From Lachnospiraceae bacterium (lineage in GTDB: Bacteria; Bacillota; Clostridia; Lachnospirales; Lachnospiraceae), in the NCBI GenBank assembly GCA_910574195.1, contig CAJTBF010000011.1:29659-93658 (forward strand): a stretch of DNA of 64,000 nt, given 5' to 3'. Shown in pieces: positions 1 through 7,048 of the stretch. A program made the position numbers and the translations under genes. The notes below the pieces were generated by a model, which saw nothing but the letters and a program-made list of their open reading frames with translations, made no database searches and had not been told where the DNA came from. The stretch's first letter is position 1; each line of letters starts with the position of its first letter.

Positions 1-465
1 TTTCATTTTTTATCTTAAAGCTTATCGAAAACGTTATAAAATCAATGTTTTCCGACTTATTCGTAGTCAAAATTTCAGTCAAAAATTGCAGGTGTATAAA
101 AACCAATTTTCAACCTGTGGAGGAACAGGTAAGGGTATCCCATTTTGAAATGATTCATAACTAAAATTCTGGTCAAATATGGATGAGCCTTCTATTTACA
201 GTGGATCTCTGCTGCTTGTAATGAATCAGCACACTTCATTATACAATGACATCTCTTCTATCTTTTTCTATCATGATACGAAAGACCCGCCACCGGCAGC
301 TTTTTCGCATACTATACTTACTGAACTACGAATGTTTCATAAGATATAGCACACAGAAATTCTGACGCCGGATACTTTTTCTGTATGCTGCCGCATAATA
401 AAAAGCATCTGAGGTTTTATGCGGCAAACACTCAAATGCTCTGTATATTCCATAGGTACGCTTTC
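1..465. other. Intergenic region without a recognisable gene
   Basis: AT-rich sequence with stops in all frames that I followed and no convincing start with a ribosome binding site. The only structure I see is an inverted repeat at 389-426 (arms TGCCGCATAA and TTATGCGGCA), just past the 3' end of nudC. It lacks a U-tract on either strand, so I do not call it a terminator. A short ACCTGT/ACAGGT hairpin lies near 110-130. Confidence 0.5.
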
Positions 466-1323
466 TCACACTACCCCATTTTTAAACTGCATGATCATTT
501 CATTGGTAAGACTGTCCCGCAAGGGCGTTACCGGAATTTCTTCCCGTTCAAACCATTCGGCCATAGACAACTCCTCCTGATCCAATCTAATCGAATCTTC
601 CCCGTCCAAATCACAATAGAACCCCATCAGTTCTGTCTCGGAAAATGCCCACGGCTGACTCTTATAATAACGAATATTTTTTACTTTCAGCCCGACTTCT
701 TCCAGAACTTCCCGCCGCACTGTTTCCTCTATGGTTTCCCCAATCTCTGTATATCCGGCAAGCAGGGCATACTTTTTATATATCCGGCCCGCATACTTTG
801 ACAAAAGCAATCTGTTCCCGTCCGTCACTGCAATGATCACCGCCGGGCAGATCTTGGGAAATTCCATATTGCCACAGTTCTCACAATACAGCATCCGCTC
901 CTTTTTATCCTGCTTTGTCTGAGAACCACACTGTCCGCAATAGTGATGCTTCCGATACCAATGAAATAACTGATGCCCTGTAATTCCCGCAAATGCCCGA
1001 TATTGCGGATCCGCATCCCGAAAGACCTGCACATTCTCTTTCCGGTACTCCGGCGGTAATTCCAGATCCGGTTCTTCTACCAGATAATACCTTTCTTCGT
1101 CAATCGAAAACAGATAGGTCCACGCAAACGCAATCTCTCCGGACATCAAATCTTTCCTTCCATTCTTTTCCCTCAATTCCGCAAAGGTAGGAAAAACGAT
1201 TTCTTCTTCTGTTCTTTTCATCCAGCACTCCTGTCCCTCATAATGAAGAACAAAACTGTTCGGTTCCGGTGCAGTTGGCCGATATGTATTGTCAAACCGA
1301 TGAGGTGCAATATCCTGAATCAT
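466..1323 (-). CDS. nudC: NAD(+)/NADH pyrophosphatase NudC (Nudix family)
   Basis: 285 aa, the usual size for NudC. It hydrolyses NAD(H) to NMN(H) and AMP, and family members can also remove NAD caps from RNA. A zinc ribbon (CGQCG followed about 18 residues later by CENCG) lies in the middle. The C-terminal half holds a perfect Nudix box, G-x5-E-x7-REVLEEVGL. Downstream is SQPWAF, the NADH-pyrophosphatase signature normally written SQPWPFPxS, here without the second Pro. It is a single gene, divergent from the zinc-ribbon gene at 1628, and I see no partner that would define a pathway. Confidence 0.93.
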   Translation of the reverse strand: MIQDIAPHRFDNTYRPTAPEPNSFVLHYEGQECWMKRTEEEIVFPTFAELREKNGRKDLMSGEIAFAWTYLFSIDEERYYLVEEPDLELPPEYRKENVQVFRDADPQYRAFAGITGHQLFHWYRKHHYCGQCGSQTKQDKKERMLYCENCGNMEFPKICPAVIIAVTDGNRLLLSKYAGRIYKKYALLAGYTEIGETIEETVRREVLEEVGLKVKNIRYYKSQPWAFSETELMGFYCDLDGEDSIRLDQEELSMAEWFEREEIPVTPLRDSLTNEMIMQFKNGVV

Positions 1324-1531
1324 ATATTCATCTCCTGTTCTGTCTTATTTCCCAATTAAAAAATATCATTTTTTCTGCCAAATTACAAGTAGTATATACC
1401 ATATTACCAGGTATCTCATAATCCTTCAATTTTCTGGCTTCACTGTTACGCACTCTTACGAACTATGCAGTCAGTGTGCAGTTACAGACCGGATTGTTAG
1501 CAAAGTTGAACTTAAAATAAAAAGAAGATGT

Positions 1532-1559
1532 TTGAAATCAATAGTAGATGGGGTATAAT
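1532..1559 (+). promoter_or_regulatory. Sigma-A type promoter for the zinc-ribbon/LspA-like pair
   Basis: TTGAAA at 1532-1537 and TATAAT at 1554-1559 with a 16 bp spacer, about 70 bp upstream of the start. The rest of the nudC/zinc-ribbon intergenic region (1324-1630) shows no gene. Confidence 0.7.
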
Positions 1560-1627
1560 ATATAGATAGAACACTTCCTGTTCCATGAGATACTCTCTAA
1601 AGCGGGAAGGAGGAAAGGAGTTGAAAA

Positions 1628-2344
1628 TTGATGGGACACTTTTGGGAAGACTTGGAAAAACGGATGGAACACACTGCAGAACACATGACCAAACGGGCCG
1701 GTGAAGCAATGGAGATCCAGAAGCTGAAAAGTCAGATTCGTACATGGGAAAAAGAAAACAATGAGGATCTGACCGAATTAGGTACCATCGTCTATAAGCA
1801 GTACCAGGAAAAAAACGGTTTGACAGAAGCATCTCTTGGTTTATGTGACGCCATCCAGACCCGTGAAAAAAGCATTCGGGAATACCGGCGGAAAATCTCC
1901 GAATTAAGAGGCCGTTTCCCCTGCGGAGACTGCGGCAGAGTTCTTACACAGGAGATGCAGTACTGCCCCCACTGCGGTGCAAAGATCACCGGGGAAATGA
2001 AAGAAAAAGCGGAGGACTATATGGAAATCATCAGAGAGAAAACAGAAGATGCCGTAAAAACTTTCGAAAATAAGACAGACTCTATGGTAGAAACACTTGG
2101 CGAAAAAGTCGATTCTGCGGCAAAAACTTTTGAAAATAAGGCCGATTCTATCACAGCAACACTTCAAAACAGAGCAGAACACACAGCCAAATCACTTGGA
2201 GACAAAGTGGAACACGCCGCGAAAACATTCGGAGACAAAGCAAGTTCCGCGGCAGACACATTCGAAGAAAAAGCCGAATCCATGTCCGATACAATCCAGG
2301 AAAAAGCAAAAGAAGCAGCGAAGCGCCTTCGAGGCGGTGAATAA
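1628..2344 (+). CDS. Coiled-coil zinc-ribbon protein with eight 11-residue amphipathic repeats
   Basis: About 237 aa. A TTG (1628) and an ATG (1631) start are adjacent; the ATG follows AAGGAGGAAAGGAG at a good distance and I prefer it. From the ATG: residues 1-92 are charged, helical and likely coiled coil. A zinc ribbon follows with CxxC at 98/101 and 112/115. Residues 144-231 are eight tandem 11-residue units with pattern T-F/L-x-x-K-x-x-S-x-x-K, for example TFENKADSITA and TLGEKVDSAAK. Such 11-mers form amphipathic helices in LEA group 3 and apolipoprotein-like proteins. There is no signal peptide or membrane segment. The N-terminal half is clearly paralogous to the protein at 2938-3462 (both share the stretch GEAMEIQKLKSQIRT). 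Function is unknown; membrane-surface or stress binding is only an inference. Confidence 0.8.
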   Translation: MMGHFWEDLEKRMEHTAEHMTKRAGEAMEIQKLKSQIRTWEKENNEDLTELGTIVYKQYQEKNGLTEASLGLCDAIQTREKSIREYRRKISELRGRFPCGDCGRVLTQEMQYCPHCGAKITGEMKEKAEDYMEIIREKTEDAVKTFENKTDSMVETLGEKVDSAAKTFENKADSITATLQNRAEHTAKSLGDKVEHAAKTFGDKASSAADTFEEKAESMSDTIQEKAKEAAKRLRGGE

Positions 2345-2364
2345 AAAGGAATAGGGATTAAATT

Positions 2365-2838
2365 ATGGGAATTTTAGTATTAATTTGTATTACGGCATGT
2401 CTCGCTATGCTGGATATTACTTTAAAATCAGTCATAGAGGGATATCTGACGCGAAAAGAGGAACGAACCGTCCAAGGCGGAAAGATTATTTTACGCAAAG
2501 TATACAATCGCGGGCTTTGCATGAATCTCCTGAAAAACGAACCGGAAACCGTAAAGTTTCTTTCTGCTTATGCCACAGTGCTCTTAACTATTTACCAGCT
2601 ATTTACTCTCCTGCGTAAAAAGCACCTGTGTAAAAAGATTGGTTTGTCTCTTCTGACTGCCGGTGCATGGAGCAATACTTTTGATCGCTGGATACGCGGA
2701 TATGTCATTGACTACGTAGGGATACAAACAAAACAGAAAAATCTGGCAAAGATCACCTTCAATCTGGCCGATCTTTTTATTGGAGTCGGAAGCATAATCG
2801 TAATGTTTTGTTCTGTCTTCCATAGAGAAAAAAAATAA
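2365..2838 (+). CDS. Signal peptidase II (LspA)-like membrane protein
   Basis: 157 aa with about four predicted membrane segments. It carries the LspA landmarks: an NRG motif (residues 48-50) in place of NxGaAF, NTFDRW (104-109), VIDYV with the likely catalytic Asp116, and FNLADLF with the second Asp136. LspA is the aspartyl protease that removes the signal peptide of diacylglyceryl-prolipoproteins. The sequence is divergent elsewhere and has no lgt or lipoprotein gene beside it, so it may be a paralogue rather than the housekeeping enzyme. It starts 20 bp after the 11-mer repeat protein and is probably cotranscribed with it. Confidence 0.75.
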   Translation: MGILVLICITACLAMLDITLKSVIEGYLTRKEERTVQGGKIILRKVYNRGLCMNLLKNEPETVKFLSAYATVLLTIYQLFTLLRKKHLCKKIGLSLLTAGAWSNTFDRWIRGYVIDYVGIQTKQKNLAKITFNLADLFIGVGSIIVMFCSVFHREKK

Positions 2839-2869
2839 TACAAAAAGGAAACAACGTTTCCGATATCAC

Positions 2870-2921
2870 AAAAAACAGGTATTCCCTAACACTTTCCAAA
2901 TTCCGGGAATACCTGTTTTTT
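2870..2921. terminator. Bidirectional intrinsic terminator
   Basis: Arms AAAAACAGGTATTCCC and GGGAATACCTGTTTTT are perfectly complementary and flanked by A- and T-tracts. It lies between convergent genes and can serve both. Confidence 0.9.
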
Positions 2922-2937
2922 AAAAAAATTCTTTCTT

Positions 2938-3462
2938 TTATTCTTCTGCTTTCTCTTCTGCTCCCACAGGATCTTCCGCTTCCGTATCTGCCTCTGCAGT
3001 TTTCTCTGTCTCCGGCTCTTTTTCAGCTTCTTCTTCCTGTACAGCAGCCTCTTCCTCTTCTACTTCTACAACAGGTTCCGGCATCTTTGTTCCACAATAC
3101 GGACAATATGCCATTCCTTTTGCTACCGTCTTTCCACAATCTGCACACTGCAGATCTCCTTTTAAATCGTTGATCTTCTGCAGATATTCGGCGATTGTCG
3201 CCTCTCTGTCCTGGATTGCTTCACATAAAATTGCGGCTTCCTCTCCAACGGCATCTCCTGCCTTAAACTGCTCATATACTGCAAGTCCCAGATCTACCAG
3301 ATCATTATCATTCCCTTTTTCCAATGTACGAATCTGGCTTTTCAGCTTCTGGATCTCCATTGCCTCTCCTGCTTTGTTTGTTACAATCCCTGCTGTCTCT
3401 TCTAATTTTTTACCAAGATCTTCAAAAATACTTCCCATCACTGCATGACTCCCTTCGTTCAT
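2938..3462 (-). CDS. Coiled-coil zinc-ribbon protein with acidic tail (paralogue of 1628-2344)
   Basis: Up to 174 aa. Two starts are possible: 3462 (AGGAG with 6 bp spacing) and 3438 (AAGGGAG with about 10 bp spacing). The 3438 start gives MGSIFEDL, which aligns with the paralogue's MGHFWEDL. A helical N-terminal region is followed by a zinc ribbon (CADCG and CPYCG). Instead of the paralogue's basic/amphipathic 11-mers, the C-terminus (about 45 residues) is almost entirely Glu, Ala and Asp. There is no secretion signal. Both proteins have the same core with oppositely charged tails, which hints at related but distinct partners. Function is unknown. Confidence 0.8.
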   Translation of the reverse strand: MNEGSHAVMGSIFEDLGKKLEETAGIVTNKAGEAMEIQKLKSQIRTLEKGNDNDLVDLGLAVYEQFKAGDAVGEEAAILCEAIQDREATIAEYLQKINDLKGDLQCADCGKTVAKGMAYCPYCGTKMPEPVVEVEEEEAAVQEEEAEKEPETEKTAEADTEAEDPVGAEEKAEE

Positions 3463-3605
3463 TTGTTACTCCTGTGTCTATGTTCATTATACTCTTTTCT
3501 CTGTCAACTTCAAATGATTTCTTCACATTTTAATACTTTCATAATAATTTTTTAGTTTTCTCATATATTTTATAGAAAGTCCAAAGAAAGTCCTTAGAAA
3601 ATATT

Positions 3606-5312
3606 ATGATTTCTCCTGAAATATGTAAAGAGCAAATTCTTTCCGAAGATTACCGGGATTTTGTCGTAAACAATAGCCGGGCACTGCCCATTCCCGGACT
3701 TGCAGAAGAAACCCTCTGCCTGCAGAATGCAGGGTTTGGCTATCAATGTTATTATATATCCAGCCGCAGGGTTCAGTCCATCACAGCAGAACGTTTCTCC
3801 TATACTGCTATTCCAAAATGCTACACACCTTTGAGCATGGATTCCCTGAATCAGGCCGGTATCTCCCCTCTCCACAATTATCCTGGATTACAACTGCGGG
3901 GAGAGGGCATCCTGATTGGATTTCTTGACAGTGGTATTGACTATCAAACCCCCATCTTCCGCAATGCGGACGGCACCACCAGAATCGCCGCCATCTGGGA
4001 TCAAACCATTCAGAGCGGAACCCCTCCGGAAAACTTCGCCTATGGCAGTGAATATACCGCAGAAACCATCAATGCTGCGTTAAACACAGATACCCCTCTG
4101 GAGCTGGTCCCCTCTGTCGATGAAACCGGACATGGTACGTACACTGCGAGTCTGGCGGCAGGCTCCGAAAATCCTTCGGAGAATTTTCTGGGCGCCGCTC
4201 CGGAATGCACTCTTGCGGTAGTCAAATTGAAACAGGCAAAACAATACCTCAAAGATTACTACTTTATCCCTGACGAAGCGGAATGTTACCAGGAAACAGA
4301 TATTATTCTGGCGCTCCACTATCTGGACCTTCTGGCTGAAAGACTCCAGCTTCCCCTGGTATACTGTGTCACATTGGGTACAAACTCCGGAGGGCATGTA
4401 GGGGCGCTCCCCTGCGGCGTCTTGCTGAATCTTTACGGAAACTCAACCAATCGGATTCCGGTTATCGCCTGCGGCAACGAAGCCGACAAACGTCATCACT
4501 ACTATCACGAATTCCAGGATAGCCGGCAAGCACATACTGTGGAACTTCGGGTTGGCGAAAATATTCCTGGTTTTACCATGGAACTCTGGACCTCCATTCC
4601 CAACATCATCACCATTTCCCTGACGTCTCCTTACGGAGAAAGCACAAGTACCCTCCCCATTCGTGCAAACTCCCGGACAGAATTCCAATTTTTACTGGAA
4701 CAGACAAAAATTGCTGTGGATTACCGCCTGATTGTAGAACGCGAAAATTCTGAACTCATTTTTTTCCGGTTCACTGATCCCTCTCCCGGAATCTGGAGAA
4801 TTGTTGTGGAACCGGTGCGGATATTTGACGGTCGTTTCCACATCTGGCTCCCAATCAGTGAATTTATATCCGGAGAACTTTACTTTTTGGAATCCAATCC
4901 GGACTTTACCATCACAAACCCGGCAAACGGAACCGCCACCATCAACACTGCTTTCTATGATGGGAATACCAATTCTGTTGCTTTAAGCTCCGGAAGAGGA
5001 TACAACCGCCAGGATCGGATCAACCCCAGCCTGGCTGCCCCCGGCGTCCAGGTAACCGGCGCATTGCCAAACGGGATCTATGTGGCAAGGTCCGGCTCCA
5101 GCGCCGCAGCCGCAATTACGGCGGGTGCCGTCGCATTACTTCTGGAATGGCTGCTGCTGGAACTGGGAAATCCGCTCATTGATTCTATGCAGATTAAAAG
5201 TTTACTTACGATCGGCGCCATTCGTCCCCCGGAAATGGACTTTCCAAACCGGGAATGGGGATATGGCCTGCTGAATTTGTACAACACCTTTGACGAAATT
5301 CGGAAATTCTGA
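3606..5312 (+). CDS. S8 family (subtilisin-like) serine protease, Csp-like
   Basis: 568 aa with an intact subtilase triad: Asp108 in FLDSGID, His176 in DETGHGT, Ser499 in RSGSSAAAA, plus the oxyanion Asn in IACGNEAD. There is no N-terminal signal peptide. About 270 residues separate the His and Ser motifs, including a beta-rich insertion, which is the layout of the clostridial Csp proteases. In spore formers Csp proteases process germination enzymes, but several paralogues of unknown role occur in this family, so the substrate is uncertain. The Ser motif has GSSAAAA where GTSMAAP is usual. It is a single gene, convergent with clpX. Confidence 0.88.
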   Translation: MISPEICKEQILSEDYRDFVVNNSRALPIPGLAEETLCLQNAGFGYQCYYISSRRVQSITAERFSYTAIPKCYTPLSMDSLNQAGISPLHNYPGLQLRGEGILIGFLDSGIDYQTPIFRNADGTTRIAAIWDQTIQSGTPPENFAYGSEYTAETINAALNTDTPLELVPSVDETGHGTYTASLAAGSENPSENFLGAAPECTLAVVKLKQAKQYLKDYYFIPDEAECYQETDIILALHYLDLLAERLQLPLVYCVTLGTNSGGHVGALPCGVLLNLYGNSTNRIPVIACGNEADKRHHYYHEFQDSRQAHTVELRVGENIPGFTMELWTSIPNIITISLTSPYGESTSTLPIRANSRTEFQFLLEQTKIAVDYRLIVERENSELIFFRFTDPSPGIWRIVVEPVRIFDGRFHIWLPISEFISGELYFLESNPDFTITNPANGTATINTAFYDGNTNSVALSSGRGYNRQDRINPSLAAPGVQVTGALPNGIYVARSGSSAAAAITAGAVALLLEWLLLELGNPLIDSMQIKSLLTIGAIRPPEMDFPNREWGYGLLNLYNTFDEIRKF

Positions 5313-5333
5313 TCCATTGGTATCAAAAAACAG

Positions 5334-5388
5334 GAAGAAAAGCGGATCTGTGTCAATCCTGCAGATCTCCTTTTCTGCCTGTCTCTCT
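5334..5388 (+). terminator. Probable terminator after the S8 protease gene
   Basis: An imperfect hairpin (AGAAAAGCGGATCTG pairing with CAGATCTCCTTTTCT) lies just after the stop of the protease gene. Only a weak T-rich tail follows. Confidence 0.5.
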
Positions 5389-5429
5389 TTGCAGAAACTT
5401 CACAAAACAAAATATTTATTGTTTTATTA

Positions 5430-6926
5430 CTATACCCCGCTTTTTTCATTCAATAATGGCAGAGAGGACTGTCCCCGCAATTGAATCAAAGGACCTCCGG
5501 TACCCTCGATATACTCCCGGGTAATGGTTACCTCTCCGATGCTGTCGTCTTTTGGAATCTCATACATAATGTCCAGCATAAATTCCTCGATGATTGCACG
5601 CAGCGCCCTGGCGCCGGTATCCTTCTCCATTGCCTTTTCCGCGATGGATTCCAGTGCGCCTTCATCAAACACCAGCTTCACCTCATCCAGCGCAAGCAAT
5701 TTCTGATATTGTTTCAGAATCGCGTTTCTTGGCTCTTTGAGAATTTTCACCAGCATCTCTTTGTCCAGACCTTTTAGCGTAAAAATAATGGGAAGGCGGC
5801 CGATAAATTCCGGGATCATTCCGAACTTTCGCAGATCCTCTACTGTGACTTTACTTAAAATCTCTTTATCTTTCTCATATTGATCTTTCAGTTCCGCGTT
5901 GAAACCCATAGAAGTCTTTTTAGACAGTCGTTCCCTGATGATCGTCTCCAGATCCGGAAAAGCGCCGCCGCAGATAAACAAAATATTTTTAGTATTTACC
6001 GTCGTTAAAGGCACCATGGCGTTCTTACTGTTGGCTCCTACCGGAACCTCCACCTCGCTTCCCTCCAGAAGCTTCAGCATTCCCTGTTGTACGGACTCTC
6101 CGCTGACGTCCCGCTGATTGGAATTCCTTTTTTTGGCAATCTTATCAATCTCATCGATAAATATAATTCCCTGTTCCGCACGTTCTACGTCATTGTCGGC
6201 AGCCGCCAGTAATTTGGAAACCACGCTCTCGATATCATCCCCTATGTACCCCGCTTCCGTCAGAGACGTAGCGTCGGTAATTGCCAGAGGTACATCCAAA
6301 AGTCTGGCCAGTGTTTTTACCAGATAGGTTTTCCCGCTTCCTGTGGGACCGATCATCAGCATATTGGACTTCTCGATTTCAATGTCATCCATCGTATCCG
6401 TCGCCACACGTTTATAATGATTGTATACGGCAACGGAAATCGCTTTTTTGGCATATTCCTGTCCAACCACATACTCGTCCAGGCGCGCTTTAATTTTATG
6501 CGGCGCCGGAATATCCCTGATATTCAGCTTTGGAACCGGCGCTTCCTTTTTTGCTTCCTTTTTCTTTTTAATCTTCTGCCGCTTCGGCACCGTATTCTCC
6601 AAATCAGACAGATTCAGGAACTGAACCCCCGGCATATTCCCCATCAACTTGGTGATATCCAGAGAACCATTATTCATGGCATCAAAACTCCTCTGCATAC
6701 AGTCCTGGCAAATGGTAATGTTGCTGGGAAGTTCAATCATCTTACCGGTCACACTTTCGGGACGATGGCAGATAAAACAGACCTTCTCATACTCATCTTC
6801 CCTCTTCTCTTTTTCCTCTTCCTTTTCCCCCTGCGTATCAGAAACGGCCATCTCCTCTTTTTCTTCCGCCGGGGAAGATTCTCCTTGTTCCTCTGTATCA
6901 ACTATGATAAAATCATTTTCTGACAT
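5430..6926 (-). CDS. clpX: ClpX-type AAA+ unfoldase, divergent long form
   Basis: 498 aa against about 420 for typical ClpX. Residues 1-46 are an acidic extension. A ClpX zinc-binding domain follows (Cys50, 53, 73, 76), then a Lys-rich linker (about 114-130) and the AAA+ module. This has Walker A GPTGSGKT (193-200), pore loop GYIG (226-229), Walker B IIFIDEID and a GAR sensor 2. The ClpP-docking tripeptide, IGF in most ClpX proteins, is here MGF (340-342), so ClpP binding looks possible. Known role: ATP-driven unfolding and delivery of proteins to ClpP. There is no clpP or tig alongside, unlike the usual clpP-clpX operon, so this could be a second ClpX in the genome. Confidence 0.88.
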   Translation of the reverse strand: MSENDFIIVDTEEQGESSPAEEKEEMAVSDTQGEKEEEKEKREDEYEKVCFICHRPESVTGKMIELPSNITICQDCMQRSFDAMNNGSLDITKLMGNMPGVQFLNLSDLENTVPKRQKIKKKKEAKKEAPVPKLNIRDIPAPHKIKARLDEYVVGQEYAKKAISVAVYNHYKRVATDTMDDIEIEKSNMLMIGPTGSGKTYLVKTLARLLDVPLAITDATSLTEAGYIGDDIESVVSKLLAAADNDVERAEQGIIFIDEIDKIAKKRNSNQRDVSGESVQQGMLKLLEGSEVEVPVGANSKNAMVPLTTVNTKNILFICGGAFPDLETIIRERLSKKTSMGFNAELKDQYEKDKEILSKVTVEDLRKFGMIPEFIGRLPIIFTLKGLDKEMLVKILKEPRNAILKQYQKLLALDEVKLVFDEGALESIAEKAMEKDTGARALRAIIEEFMLDIMYEIPKDDSIGEVTITREYIEGTGGPLIQLRGQSSLPLLNEKSGV

Positions 6927-7048
6927 TTTTTATCCTCCAGACATTCTTGTTGCGATACACCCGGATCGGCAATACACCGATCTGACCTTTATTATAATGG
7001 AAACCTTCTTCCGTTTCAAATTAACTTTTTCTAAAACCACCTTCCGAT

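Noticed and set aside
389-426. Inverted repeat after nudC as an intrinsic terminator
   Set aside because: The stem is good but there is no U-run on either side.
2060-2323. Regular 33 bp repeats considered as a CRISPR array
   Set aside because: The units are coding (11-residue protein repeats), diverge in sequence, and have no unique spacers or cas genes.
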